From the NCBI RefSeq assembly GCF_033115175.1, contig NC_084837.1:29900266-29964265 (forward strand): a DNA stretch of 64,000 nt. The letters are read 5' to 3'. Origin of the DNA: Lepus europaeus (Eukaryota; Chordata; Mammalia; Lagomorpha; Leporidae). The notes under the pieces were generated by a model. That model was given only the letters and a program-made list of their open reading frames with translations, searched no databases and was not told where the DNA came from. Shown here in pieces: positions 11,240 to 23,351 of this stretch. How positions within the stretch are numbered: the first letter of the stretch is position 1; every line of letters starts with the position of its first letter. The position numbers and the translations under genes are program-made.

Positions 11240-11585
11240 GGTCTTATTTTGTGGAAGACATTTGCACAAAGACTGAAAAGAAATGAGAGAGTTAACAAAT
11301 CAACCACCTAGGAGAAAGCATTCTGGCCAGAGAAAACAGAAAATGCCTAGGTTCTACAGTGGGAACATGGTATAGTTAAAGTATAACAAAGAGAAGTGAG
11401 TGAGGAGGAGCAAAGAAAATGAGTTCTGACAGATAAGAGTAATTGAATAGAAAGGTGTGTTTTCAATCACTGAAAGAACCTGGGTATTTAATCTGAGTGA
11501 AAGTGAAGTCACTGACCGGTTTGAGCAAATGAAGGACTTGATCATAAATTCCAGGATAACTGGCTGCCCTGTTGAAAATGAAACC
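11240..11585 (+). repeat. Ancient unassigned repeat, left part
   Basis: GAGAAAGCATTCTGGCCAGAG, ATGAAGGACTTGATCATAAA and CTGGCTGCCCTGTTGAAAAT resemble the old family noted at 8075. The text appears to continue at 12320-12990 after a later LTR insertion. Name not assigned. Confidence 0.4.
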
Positions 11586-12320
11586 AGTGACTGTATTAGT
11601 TTCCCAAGTTTTCCATAACAAAGTATCCCAGTCTGGGTGCCTTCAAACAAAGGAAATACATTCTCTCATGTTTCTAGAAACCATAAGTCCAAAATCAAGA
11701 TGTTCCAGGGTCTTTCTATCTCTGAAAACTCTAGGAGAGGATCTATCCTTGATGCTTCTAGTTTATGGTGGTTACTGTAATTCATTGGCATTCTTTCTTT
11801 TTTTTAAGATTTATTTATTTATTTGAAAGTCAGAGTTACACAGAGAGAAAAGGAGAGGCAGAGAGAGAAAGAGAGGGGTCTTTTATCAGCTGGTTCACTC
11901 TCCAATTAGCTGCAATGGCCAGAGCTGCACCAATCCAAAGGCAGGAGTTAGGAGCTTCCTCTGGGTGCAGGGGTCCAAGGACTTAGGCCATCTTCTACTG
12001 CTTTCCCAGGCCATAGCAGAGAGCAGGATCAGAAGTGGAGCAGCCAGGACTTGAACCGGCATCTATATGATATCTCCACTATATCATCTATATGATATCA
12101 CCACCGCAGGTGGTGGCTGTACCCGCTATGCCACAGTGCTGGCCCCTGCCTTATTTTTATAATGACCTTTTCCTCTTTGTTTCTGTATATTCTACTTATA
12201 AAGTCACCAGTCATTGGATTAGAACCCAGCTTAGTCCAGTGTGACCTCTGGTTAATTAATTGTATCTGCAAAGAGTATGTATACAAATAGGATCACCTGA
12301 CATTACAGGTGAACATGAAT
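11586..12320 (-). mobile_element. MaLR/MLT-like LTR, reverse, split by a C-SINE
   Basis: TATTAGTTTCCCAAG, ACAAAGTATCCCAGTCTGGG, ACTCTAGGAGAGGATC, then after the SINE GTCACCAGTCATTGGATTAG and AGTGTGACCTCTGG, follow a reverse-oriented MaLR-class LTR. Such LTRs are non-coding fossils of ERVL-MaLR elements; none of the internal region is seen. Confidence 0.5.
11800..12146 (-). mobile_element. C-SINE inside the MaLR-like LTR
   Basis: Minus-strand element from TTTTTTTTAAGATTTATTTA to TGCCACAGTGCTGGCCCC. It carries a local duplication of an ATATGATATC-type block near 12060-12105. No clear TSD was found by eye. Confidence 0.85.
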
Positions 12321-12990
12321 TTTGGGCTTTTATTATTTAGCCTGGTATAGTTGCTCAAGAATATAAACAAGAAGACCTGTTAGGAGATTATTGCCATAAT
12401 ATAGGCAACAGCTTATGATGCTTGAAAATGGTTTAGTGGAAGTAGAGATAGAAAGAAGTGTGGATGTCGGTTATATTTTAAAGGACTGAGAGGTTTCATT
12501 AATGGATTAAATAATCACTCCAAGTTTTGGCCTAAGCAACTATAGGAATAGAATTGTTATCAACTGGCTTAAGCTGTTCAAGCATCTTTTGGGCAGGAAA
12601 GAAAGACAATGAATATGGAAGATGTGTACTCAACATCTCAGTAAAAGCATGAATTGTGCAGTTGGATATTTTTATACAAAGTTGGCCCTGGTAGAGATAT
12701 GGGAAAAAGTGGAAAATCTGAGTTATCAATTATCATTTAAATAACTGATATTTAAAATAGTAGCTTGAGATCACAATTCAGTATGTGAGCATGTGAGTTA
12801 GTATAGAAGCAAGAGAATAAATGAATAAGATGATGAGAGAGGGTAGGAAAAAGGAGTTCCTGAGAAATATATAAAGCATGCAAATAAAAATTAATAGCAA
12901 AATCAACTATTCTAATCCATATTAATACATATTTAGGAATTTAAGAAATTTTTAACATTCATAGGTGACAGAAACAAAGTTTTCTGCAAT
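12321..12990 (+). repeat. Ancient unassigned repeat, right part
   Basis: CTGTTAGGAGATTATTGCCA, ATATTTTAAAGGACTGAGAG, CAAGTTTTGGCCTAAGCAAC and TGTGCAGTTGGATATTTTTA continue the family text of 11240-11585. Non-coding. Confidence 0.4.
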
Positions 12991-13012
12991 GGTAATAAGA
13001 ATATTAGGCATT

Positions 13013-13363
13013 GGCCTGCGCCATGGCTCAACAGGCTAATTCTCCGCCTAGTGGCGCCGGCACACTAGGTTCTAGTCCCGGTCGGGGCGCCTGATTCTGT
13101 CCCGGTTGCCCCTCTTCCAGGCCAGCTCTCTGCTATGGCCCGGGAAGGCAGTGGAGGATGGCCCAAGTGCTTGGGCCCTGCACCCCATGGGAGACAGGAG
13201 AAGCACCTGGCTCCTGCCTTCGGATCAGCGCAGTGCGCCGACTGCAGCACGCCGGCCGCGCCAGCCATTGGAGGGTGAACCAACAGCAAAGAAAGACCTT
13301 TCTCTCTGTCTCTCTCTCACTGTCCACTCTGTCTGTCAAAAATAAAATAAAAAATTTAAAAAA
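13013..13363 (+). mobile_element. C-SINE, full length, with TSD
   Basis: Young-looking copy (GCGCCATGGCTCAACAGGC head). Perfect 16-bp TSD AAGAATATTAGGCATT at 12997-13012 and 13364-13379. Confidence 0.95.
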
Positions 13364-13515
13364 AAGAATATTAGGCATTAAAACATTGATTCCAACTGAA
13401 AGGAATTTAGAAAATTGCATGGAACACATGAACATATTTTGGTACTTGACAAGGTAATTTTAGAGAAAACTCATACTGGAAGAACAGCCACTCTCTTGAC
13501 ATAATAAACAAAAGA

Positions 13516-13846
13516 TGGGCCGGTGCCGTGGCTCACTTGGCTAATCCTCTGCCTGCAGCGCCAGCACTCCGGGTTCTAGTCCCGGTTGTGGCACCAGATT
13601 CTCTCCTGGTTGCTCTTCTTCCAGTCAAGCTCTCTGCTGTGGCCCGGGAAGGTAGTGGAGGATGGCCCAAGTGCTTGGGCCCTGCACCCGCATGGGAGAC
13701 CGGGAGGAAGCACCTGGCTCCTGGCTTCAGATCTGTGCAGCGCACCAGCCGTAGCAGCCATTTAGGGTTGAAGCAATGGAAGGAAGACCTTTTCTCTGCT
13801 CTCTCACTCACTGTCTAACTCTGCCTGTCTAAATAAATAAATAAGT
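13516..13846 (+). mobile_element. C-SINE, full length, with TSD
   Basis: Head GGGCCGGTGCCGTGGCTCAC, tail TAAATAAATAAATAAG. TSD AAACAAAAGA at 13506-13515 and 13847-13856. Same orientation as the SINE 150 bp upstream. Confidence 0.93.
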
Positions 13847-13859
13847 AAACAAAAGAAGA

Positions 13860-14304
13860 TCATTAGTCCCTTAGAAAAGTACAGTTGGAGATTGATAACA
13901 ATGATATGGATGGTATTCAAAGTTTCCACATTTAATAGATGCAAGTTACTATCACTCATTTGTGTGTTGGGGAGGGTAAGTCTTATTTATTTCATCATAA
14001 AACTTCAAGCTAAAAATATGTCTTCGATGGTCATAAATATATGTAAAGCAATAAATATATCCATCCTTCCTAAAAATTATAGTCAGAATCCTGACATCAT
14101 TCTCAGTGATTACTTCGTAAGCAGGTTATATGCCACTGCACTGGAAAGTACTTTGGAAATATGTATTAGAGCCTCAAATGCTCATAAGTTTTGACCCATT
14201 AATTTTACTTCATGGTAAAAGATGCAGATATTTTAAAACAGTTAGAAAAGTATGGTTTCTTAATCCATTAAAATGTATTGGGTAGTGTGGAACATGGTAT
14301 CAAT
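13860..14304. other. Unassigned AT-rich sequence
   Basis: No gene, RNA or named repeat seen between two C-SINE insertions. Confidence 0.5.
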
Positions 14305-14320
14305 CAGCACTATCTGTATT

Positions 14321-14640
14321 TTTTTAAGATTTTATTTATTTATTTGACAGGTAGAGTTACAGATAGTGAGAGAGAGAGACAAAGGTCTTCCTTCTATTGG
14401 TTCACTCCCCAAATGGCCACAATGGCCAGAGCTGCACTGATCCAAAGCCAGGAGCCAGGTGCTTCTTCCTGGTCTCCCATGTGAGTACGTGGGCCTAAGC
14501 ACTTGGGCCATCCTCCACTGCCCTCCAGGGTCATAGCAGAGAGATGGACTGGAAGAGGAGCAACTGGGACAAGAACCCGGCCCATATGGGATGTTGGCAC
14601 CGCAGGCGGAAGATTAACCCAGTGTGCCACGGCGCAGCCC
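14321..14640 (-). mobile_element. C-SINE, full length, with TSD
   Basis: Reverse element from the T-rich tail TTTTTAAGATTTTATTT to GCCACGGCGCAGCCC. Flanked by CAGCACTATC(T/A)GTATT at 14305-14320 and 14641-14656 (one mismatch). Confidence 0.93.
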
Positions 14641-14813
14641 CAGCACTATCAGTATTAGAGGAGATTATTATAAAGCATTGTCAGAGCAAAATAAGTCAGT
14701 ACATTCAGAGTATAATATACTAGTAAGTACAACTCTCTGGAAAATCAGATGGAAAAAAGAAGACAGACTTCAGAAAATGTACATTGGTAAAAGCTTGTAT
14801 AGAAGAGTCATCA

Positions 14814-15151
14814 GGGCCAGCACTGTGGCACAATAGGTTAATCCTGAGACTGCAGCACGGACACCCCATATGGGCACCAGTTCTATTCCCAGCTGTTCCA
14901 CTTCTGATCCAGCTCTTTGCTATGGCCTGGGAAAGCAGTGGAAGATGGCCTAAGTCCTTGCGCCCCTGCACCCACATGGGAGACCCAGAAGAAGCTCCTG
15001 GCTCTTGAGTTTAGATCAACCCAGCTCCAGCCATTGCGGCCATTTGGGGAGTGAAGCAGCAAATGGAAGACCTTACTCTCTGTCTCTCCATCTCACTGTC
15101 TGTAACTCTACCTCTCAAAAAAACTAATAAAATCTTAAAAAAAAAAAAAGT
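14814..15151 (+). mobile_element. C-SINE, full length, with TSD
   Basis: Head GGGCCAGCACTGTGGCACAA, tail AATAAAATCTTAAAAAAA. TSD AA(G/A)AGTCATCA at 14803-14813 and 15152-15162. Confidence 0.9.
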
Positions 15152-15162
15152 AAAAGTCATCA

Positions 15163-17502
15163 AGACCTCTGCAGATGTTTAATCTAATAGTGCTGAGGTA
15201 TCAGGAAAAAATTGAATACACACTTTTCCTGTTGTGCTATACCTAAGTCCTCTTCTTTGTGCTACCTGTTCTTTGAGAAAAAATATGAAAATAAAGTAAT
15301 TGTGAACTAGAAGTAGAGCAACATGTTCTATTTCTAGTTGGGGAATAGTTTTCCATCTTAGGGAATGTCCTGGGAGGAACTCACAGAATTAATGAATTGA
15401 AAAAGTACTAAAAGACAAAGGGAATGAAAGTGGGGTTTTTCCTAACAAGGTCTCTACTGTGAATGGATATTTGGGACTGCCCTAGGTATGGCAGACCATT
15501 GTTCCTGTTGCTGACTTTGGCCATAATCTGTATTAATAAACAAAAGAGTTTTGTGCATTCATAAAGCATATTCTACCTATCTGCATCATTACCAGAAAGA
15601 CACTTTCAGCCAGAATAAAGCAAAGCTCATTTTCCTGGCAGCTGGGCAAATTGGTTTGGGATTGGATCGATTGAAGCAGCCTCCTGTTTAAATTGCTGAT
15701 CCTATTACTTATCAATACCCAGAAGGGTTGACTACTCTCAAAGTGGAACCAACAGAATATCATATGCAAGCATTAAAAATGTCCAAGAAGAATTTACAAT
15801 AAAACTGGAAGATGTTTATTTTTAAAGAAGTACACATTTATATATTCAATAGCATTTCATAAATATTAAAAATTATGAATAGAGAAAAATATTAATAGTA
15901 GTTATGTTTTGGTAGTAGCAATATAAAGGATTTTTGTTTTCTTAGTGTATATTAGAAAATTTTTCTATAAGGAGCACATATTACTTTTAAAATTGCGAGT
16001 ATGGAGAGTTTCTGGGGCTCAGAGGTAAGTAGGTAATAGCAAGTAAGCAGTTCCCTTCAACAAGGTTCATTTCTTTCTAACCATGCTTCATTACTGTTAT
16101 TAAAAGACCAAATTAATCGAGGCATACAACAGAAAAAAACAATTAACAAGTTGGTAAATTGTGCTTCTGCTTATACTTCAATCCCCAAACGCCTAATCAA
16201 CCCTATTAAAGGTAGCTTTTTTGTTAAAAGTAAGCAAAAAGCTAATATGCAAATTTTATTACTGTTCTTCCATGATAAAAAAAATGCTTCCTGTACCATA
16301 GGAAATGAAGCTGAAGTCCTTCCTAGTTCTCTTATCTGTATTTTCTCAGTGTAAACCTTGCATTTCAAATAGAATCCATGACATATGAGCACTCTAAAAT
16401 TTCATTCAGAACATGAAACGATGTTGTCACCAGCCCTTTCCTATGTCCCACTGTCCACCCAGTCAATAAAAAAAACCAAAGGATAATCAAGCATTGACCT
16501 AAGTGACTAGAATGTTCTCCAGATTCTACCTCTAATGACTTGAAGAATACTTTTGTGATTTATATGTCCCTCAAGGATACAGTACCAAGAGATGTTTTAG
16601 AAAATAAGAAGTCAAAGATCCAGTTCACTTTTTATTTGAACCAGTGTTTTACAAGTAGGAACCATAGTGCATATTCTACTAACATGTCACTCCCCACATT
16701 ACTAAATTTTAAAATTAACCTATATGTCTATCTCTTGATCTGGGCTATTCATTATCTGATTTCTTTTGCAACATCTTATAAATCATCTAATTAAAATAGC
16801 TTTCTGATACCATCAAATTGTCTCACTAGGTTCCTGAATTTATTGTAAAAACAGTTGTCACATATAAGTCCTGAAAAACTCCTTTTGCAGGGTCTAAGAA
16901 CTTTCTTGATGAACTATTTCTCTTTGTGATCAAATCAAGACTTTTTTAGGAGCCATAGTATTGGTGAAGTCAAAGTTACTTTTTTAAAAAATTATGATTA
17001 TTTACTAAAAACCCTCGAATCCTGTATCACATCCTTAGAATGATAGAATGTCAAAAAATTGTACAATATAAAAGATACCATGTTGATCTACAGAACTGGA
17101 ATAAGACAGCTTCTGAGACACAATAAAATATGAATAAGAAGAAACTTAAATGTCTTCAGTTATGTCTAAAATTCTATAGAACCTATAATTGGGATTTAAC
17201 ATTATTTCTTAAAACAACTAAACATACCACATTTAGATAGTTTTGTGAAATAGTATCTTTACTGTTTCTTTGAAAAAAAAAAGTATTTCCAATAACAATT
17301 CCCTATAGCACTGCATAGTTTGTCCATATTCAGTTATCTAATTTAGCACCAAATCTTCCCTTGCTACTTTATGCTATTTCCTGGAGATAAAATGAAAATC
17401 TTGGAAGCTTTTACCCAACGTTGCAGATTTCAACATTCAGTAAGTCTCAGGAAGAGGAAATATAACGGAATAACTATCAGCCCACAGACACTGCAAGAGT
17501 GT
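15163..17502. other. Unassigned sequence, 2.3 kb
   Basis: No coding exon, RNA gene or familiar repeat recognised on either strand. Open frames here are short, AT-biased and without domain motifs. It may be old intron or intergenic sequence. Confidence 0.5.
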
Positions 17503-17830
17503 CATTTTAAAAGAATTATTTGAGAGAAAGAGAAGCATATGGACAGAGAACTTCCATCTGCTGGTTCACATCCCATATGCCTGCAGTGGTGAAGGCTGGA
17601 CCAGGCTGAAGCCAGGAGCTGGGAGCACAATGTGTGTCTCGAAACACAACCCAAGATGCTCACGTCATGGCAGGGATCCAACTACTTGAACCATCACCTA
17701 CCACCTCTTAAGGCACACATTAGCAGGAATCGGAATCAGAAGCAGAGTGCAGACTTGCACTCAGGCACTCTGATATGTGATGAGTGCATCCCACCTGGCA
17801 TTTTAACAACCAAGTCAAATACCCACCCAA
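17503..17830 (-). mobile_element. Old C-SINE, reverse
   Basis: CTTCCATCTGCTGGTTCACA, GAAGCCAGGAGCTGGGAG and ACACATTAGCAGGAATCGG show a reverse, strongly diverged C-SINE subfamily with an extra TTAGCAGG-type block also seen at 32770-33075 and 43398-43630. Confidence 0.7.
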
Positions 17831-18594
17831 GGGGTATCACATTTCATCAAGACCATACTTCCTTCATGTTCTTAGAACCTGGAAACCCTCATAGAAAATT
17901 AACCTTAAAGTGTTCTGCATTTCTTTCACATTTTTCTAGTTCACTGAGATTTTTCTTTTATCTCTGTTAATAAACCTGTCTTAAAGCTTTCCTTACTGGA
18001 AGACAACCATTGATTTAGGCAAAATAAAAGTATCAACTAATTTATGGGAAAGAATTTAGACTTTGCTTTACCCCAAGAAATTTTATTATCCTGTAAAACA
18101 TTATCAAAGGCTTTAAAAGGACCTAAATCTACCTAATAATAAAGGATTATGTACTGGTACATTGTGGGAACCTTGTTTATCCCACAAATAAAACTATTTT
18201 GTGTGCTTTTGTTTCCCAGAATCTTATTAATTCATCTTGCACAGGAACATCTAACATAGTCTCTCCTGTTTTTTCTTTATAATTCATAATTATACTGTAT
18301 AATGCCATTCAAATATCAATATCTGATATCTATCACATTTTGAAGTCTAAGGGAAATTTCAAAATATAAATATGGTCCCAGGAAATACCAAGAATATATA
18401 TTCTCTCTTTCTTCTGTTGATCACTGTACTGTGCTACACAAGACAAAATATACTACATGTCCTCTGCCCTCAAGGAGCTTATATTATCACTCACACTTAA
18501 GGAGAAAAGACACACAAAAAAAGCTCTAAAGTTGATACTGTGGTCTATTATTTTGTAACTTGAGGAACAAAATGAGTCTATTAAATATCAGAGT
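17831..18594. other. Unassigned AT-rich sequence
   Basis: No gene seen. CTGCCCTCAAGGAGCTTATA near 18466 resembles a motif of the ancient family noted elsewhere, too short to call. Confidence 0.45.
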
Positions 18595-18990
18595 ATATAT
18601 ACTAGTTAGCTTTTTGTTATTATTAAGAAATACTTGTGGCAGACTATGAAGAAAAGGGGCTTATTTGACTCATGATTCTGGAAGTGCAAGGTATAAGACT
18701 TCATGTGATGATGGCCTTCTTTTTGGCAGAATCCCATGGTGGCACAAAGCTTCACACAGCAAGAGACAGGGAACATGCTTGTGTATGTGTGGTTTCTCTC
18801 TCTCTCTCCTCTTGTAAAACCATTAGTATTAACCATGGAGGCTCCACTCTAATGACCTTATCTAATCCTAATCACTTCCCAATGTCCTTATCTCTAAACA
18901 CTATAGACAATTTAAGTTTCCATGCTCTTAACACCATTAACATATGACTTTGGAGATTAAACTGTTCTGTGAACTCAAGGGAACAAACCC
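18595..18990 (-). mobile_element. MaLR-like LTR, reverse
   Basis: GAAAAGGGGCTTATTTGACTC, CAAGAGACAGGGAACATGC, a short (TC)n, CCACTCTAATGACCTTATC and a decayed terminal CATATTCAAACACAACA follow a reverse MST/MLT-class LTR. Solo and non-coding. Confidence 0.5.
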
Positions 18991-19041
18991 ATATTCAAAC
19001 ACAACAATCCATAAAGCAAGTTTCAAGAAAACATATGTACC

Positions 19042-19382
19042 AGGGGCCATCGCTGTGGTGCAGCAGGTTAAAGCCCTGGTCTGAAGCACTGGCATCCCAT
19101 ATGGGCTCTGGGTTCTAGTCCCGGCTGCTCCTCTTCCAATCCAGCTCTCTACTATAGCCTGGGAAAGCAGTAGAAGAGGGCCCAAGTCCTTGGGACCCTG
19201 CACCCAGGTGGGAGACCCTGAAGAAGCTCCTGGATCCTGGCTTCAGATTGGCGCAGCTCCGGCTGTTGTGGCCAGTTGGGGAGTAAACCAGCAGATGGAA
19301 GACCTCTCTCTCTGTCTCTACCTCTCTCTGTAACTCTGTCTTTCAAATAAATAAAATATATATAAAAAAAAAGAAAGAAAGA
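19042..19382 (+). mobile_element. C-SINE, full length, with TSD
   Basis: Head GGGGCCATCGCTGTGGTGCA, tail AAATAAATAAAATATATATAA. TSD AAAACA(T/G)ATGT(A/G)CC at 19028-19041 and 19383-19396 (two mismatches). Confidence 0.9.
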
Positions 19383-19559
19383 AAAACAGATGTGCCTCAG
19401 GATAGCTAATATGTGGATACGGTGGCTAAAAACAAAGGAACCAGTCTCAGAGAGGACCAATGTTGTATTTGTAGATGAGTGTGATTTCTCTACTCAGAAC
19501 CAGATATACTGGGGAGCAAGTATTGGAGTTCCTTGAAACAGATAATACACAAATAGAAA

Positions 19560-20080
19560 GCATAGTACTCCCAATACAATACTATACATCAAATTACCCT
19601 AAAACACAGTGGCTTAAAACAACCGTTTTATTATGCTCATGGATTTGGAGTCAGAAATTTAGAAAGGATAAAGCAGTAATGGCTCATATCTTCTCCACAA
19701 TGGCATGGGCCTCAGCTAGGAAGACTTGAAGGCTATAAATTGGGGTTATCTAAATGCTCATTCACTCACCTATATGAAAACTGGCATAACTTAAAGATAA
19801 GGACTGCTGATCAAAACACCTGCATATGACCTCTCCATATATACAGGTTTGTTACCTCACAACATGGCTGCCCCTGGTTAGTTAGAGCTCCAAATAGGAG
19901 TGTCTTAGGGAACAAAGCAAAAGCTACATTGTTTATTGACTCAATCATAGCATCACTTCCATCATTCTCTGTTGGTCACAGAAGCCACCCAGACTCAAGG
20001 GATGGTGTCATAGATGCCATCTCCGAGGGGAGAAGTGACAAAGAATTTTGAGGCCATATTTTATTAGCAACACATTTTCT
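19560..20080 (-). mobile_element. Ancient interspersed repeat, probably LTR/MER class
   Basis: CAAATTACCCTAAAACACAG, GTGGCTTAAAACAACCG, CTCACAACATGGCTGCCCC and ATAGCATCACTTCCATCATT match the order of a common, old mammalian non-coding repeat. I cannot assign the family name safely. Confidence 0.45.
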
Positions 20081-20831
20081 GAATGAATATTTCCTTCCAC
20101 ATTTAAAATACGTCACAATTTCACAAATACCTGTGAATCTCATGAAAGAAGTAGAAACTTAGTGTCTGGGATGACCGTATGTTTCAGTTGTCCCAGGAAG
20201 AGTTCCGGTTTGTACGTGTTGTATCAATGTAATTATTACAGGTCCTCTTTCATGCTCAAATGTATCCTGTTGAATAAGTTACATATTCATTCTATTTGCT
20301 ATTATGTTGTCCTAATTGAAAGACTCAACACAAAGTGAACTTCACATCTTCACTTCTCTCCTAAATAATTCACCTTAATCTAAATTATCCAAATTAATCA
20401 ATTATATTAAATCTTCCAAACACATTTGCTTTTTGAACAACATTCCAATTACTTTCTAGTGTTTAAAGGTACCAATCAGTAGTGGATGGTAAGAATGTGG
20501 CAGTCCCAGGAGCACATGATTTCAAAGCTGTCTCCCCTAATTTAGGAAACAAAGCAGTAACAGGGTAGAATATAAATCTTTTATTTGTTTCTGTAAGGAA
20601 TCACTATCTTCAATGTTCATCTTTGTAGCATTCTCAGAGTTGCAAAGTGGCAGCCTCTCCATGCTTACACAAATCTATTAAGTATCGAAACACCCAAAGC
20701 CGTAACACCTAAATCACATATTATACAGCTCAAAAGGAGATTATACTACTTCCCCTTGGTGAGTGGGCAGGTCAAGGAAGAGTCAACGATTTCTTTAAAA
20801 ATAGTCTCTTACAGATAATAATATTCTATTT
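20081..20831. other. Unassigned sequence
   Basis: No gene or named repeat recognised. A weak stretch at 20380-20460 is simply AT-rich. Confidence 0.5.

Positions 20832-20869
<38 letters not shown>
20832..20869. repeat. Compound (TG)n(TA)n microsatellite
   Basis: About eight TG units pass directly into about eleven TA units, then TAATATAAATTAC. Abuts the L1 fragment at 20870. Confidence 0.95.
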
Positions 20870-21020
20870 ATATAAATTACATTTTCTTTGTTCATTCACC
20901 TGATAATGGACATCTTGTTTGTTACCATATTTTGGCTTTTGTGAACAGTGCTGCTATAAATATGGTGGTTCAGGTTTCTCTTTGATATAATGTGTTCATG
21001 TCTTTTAGGTCAAACTTTGT
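20870..21020 (-). mobile_element. L1 fragment, reverse (ORF2 3' end)
   Basis: TTCATTCACCTGATAATGGAC, ATATTTTGGCTTTTGTGAAC and AGTGCTGCTATAAATATGG are the reverse complement of the L1 segment after the ORF2 cysteine motif. The microsatellite sits at its edge. Confidence 0.65.
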
Positions 21021-21299
21021 TTTAAATCTATCAAGCAAATTGCTAAGAATTATAAACTACTATAGTTTTAATGATCTATGACTATTTTAAAACTTACTCT
21101 AAATGTTGAGCATATTTGCATTTGACTTTTGTTTGTACCCCTTGTCTATATTGCTGCTGAAGTATGATCTTGTTAGTTTTTATTTATTGAACTCTGTTTA
21201 CTGGAACATTAAACCTTTGACTATAATGTAAATTTAAGATGTATTATCTCAAAAATTTAAAAGAAGAAAATTATAAATAGTCGCTTAAAAGACTAAAAT

Positions 21300-21965
21300 T
21301 TGGCATGGGCATTTGGCACAACAGGTAAGACTCCATTTGAGACACCTGCATCCCATATCAGAGTACCTGAGTTCAAGTCCCAGCTTCACTCCCAATTCTA
21401 GAAATTTCAGTTTCCTGGCCGGCGCCGTGGCTTAACAGGCTAATCCTCTGCCTTGCGGCGCCATCACACCGGGTTCTAGTCCCGGTTGGGGCGCCAGATT
21501 CTATCCTGGTTGCCCCTCTTCCAAGCCAGCTCTCTGCTATGGCCCAGGAAGGCAGTGGAGGATGGCCCAAGTCCTTGGGCCCTGCACCCGCATGGGAGAC
21601 CAGGAGAAGCACCTGGCTCCTGGCTTCGGATCAGCGCTATGTGCCGGTCGTAGCAGCCATTGGAGGGTGAACCAACGGCAAAAAGGAAGACCTTTCTCTC
21701 TGTCTCTCTCTCTCACTATCCACTCTGCCTGTCAAAAAAAAAATAAAGAAAGAAAGAAATTTCAGTTTCCTACTAGTGACTATCCTGAGAAGCAGTAGAT
21801 GATGGCTCAAGTAACTGGATCTTTGCAGTCCATGTGGGAGACCCAGATTGTGTTCCTACTTCTAACCAGCCCAGCCATAGCTACTGCAGACAGGTGGGAA
21901 GTACACCAGCTGATGGGAGAACTCTCTCCCTCCGTCTTCCACAAAAAAATAAATAACAATTGTTT
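21300..21965 (+). mobile_element. Old C-SINE split by a younger C-SINE
   Basis: The outer element runs 21300-21416 (GGCATTTGGCACAACAGG, CACCTGCATCCCATATCAG) and resumes at 21772-21965 (GAGAAGCAGTAGATGATGGC, tail AAAAAATAAATAAC). The inner, fresher element is listed separately. Confidence 0.8.
21417..21755 (+). mobile_element. Young C-SINE nested in old C-SINE, with TSD
   Basis: Head GGCCGGCGCCGTGGCTTAAC, (TC)n tail, AAATAAAGAAAGAAA. Perfect 16-bp TSD GAAATTTCAGTTTCCT at 21401-21416 and 21756-21771, inside the older SINE. Confidence 0.96.
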
Positions 21966-23350
21966 TAAAAAGACTGAATTTTTATTGTAATTTTTTAAAG
22001 CATGGGACTTGTTTCTCCAAATAGATACCTTATCCCTCTTGGATACTGATTGTACAAGCTAGACTACTTGCTAACACTGAATTCCAGGTATTTATCAGTC
22101 AATTAGCACTCTCTCTTAGATGTAATGCCATTTTGCTCCAATTTCTAACAGTTTGCTATCAATGAAATATTGTCATCAAAGAAGAGAAATGAAAGAAACT
22201 TGCTTTGCATTTAACTAGGAAATATTTATCATATTAATTCTGAATGTTTAATGTCAAGCCATAAAATTTTTGTCTTGCCAGCATATAAGGCCTTCTCTCC
22301 TTTTCTGTGTCTGCACTGCTAGAACTAGTTTTCCACAGAATGTCCACTTAGGGATTTTCCATGAACAAGTTACCCATTATTCTTCTAAAAGATTAAATTC
22401 ACCAGATTCACAGTTTATGTTGGGAGTTTGAGAAAGAATATACGGGCCCCACCTTTCTTAGTCTGACTAGTCCAAATAAGTTAATTTCTGTGCCAGGTTG
22501 TGCAGGTTTAAATAGTAAAGAATGGGTCCAAAAACTCATCCATTGTTTAAATTCCCAAATGTACTACATCCCACATTATAACTCTCATTTCATCCTTAAA
22601 ACTTTCCAGTTATGGTTCAATGCTTGGAGTCCCCAGTCCACCCCCAGATTCAGTAACTTGCAAGGCAGACTCATAGGACTCACAGTTATGATGTACTACA
22701 GCAAAGGATGCAAGGTAAAATCGGCAAAAGGAAAAGATGTATGGGGCAACAGAAAGACATTTTCAAGAGCTTTGTCCCTGTGGTAGCTTAATTTCTCTAG
22801 CACTGATTGTGACATATGAGAGATCTTCAAAGAGTTCATGGAAAATACATATTATAAAATGAATCTTTTATTTCCACCTTTCTGCAAACCTTTGGAAGGA
22901 CTCTTGTATGTGAAATATTGACCACTAATAAATCTTATTAGAGCCTCAGTACCCAAGGTTTTTACTACAGACAGATTATACAGGCATCTCTGTCTGGCAT
23001 ATACCAAAATTCCAGGCTCTCCCAATAAAAGAAGGTGTTCAGAATTAGCCATGCTACTTTAGAAACAGTCTTGGCACAATAAACATCCTTGTCAATCAGG
23101 GAGTAGTGAAAACATTTCTGCCACCTAACTGCCCAAATGCCAGCAAATGGCTAATCTTGTAACCAGGATTTTCTAAAAATAGTCATAGCAAGCTATGTTA
23201 GCTTTTCTTACAGGGTCCCTGCCAAAAGAGATCTTAGATAAATTTGACTTGAATGTTTTTCCTGTCCCATGTCCCCTCCATGATTTAGCTCTTCTAACTC
23301 TTTGCAAAATCCTTGTGGCCTTTTCTTAAGATCTTCAGCTTGATTTTTCT
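21966..23350. other. Unassigned sequence, 1.4 kb
   Basis: No gene, RNA or named repeat recognised. Two open frames (22490-22786 and 22852-23052) lack domain or codon evidence. Confidence 0.5.
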
Positions 23351-23351
23351 T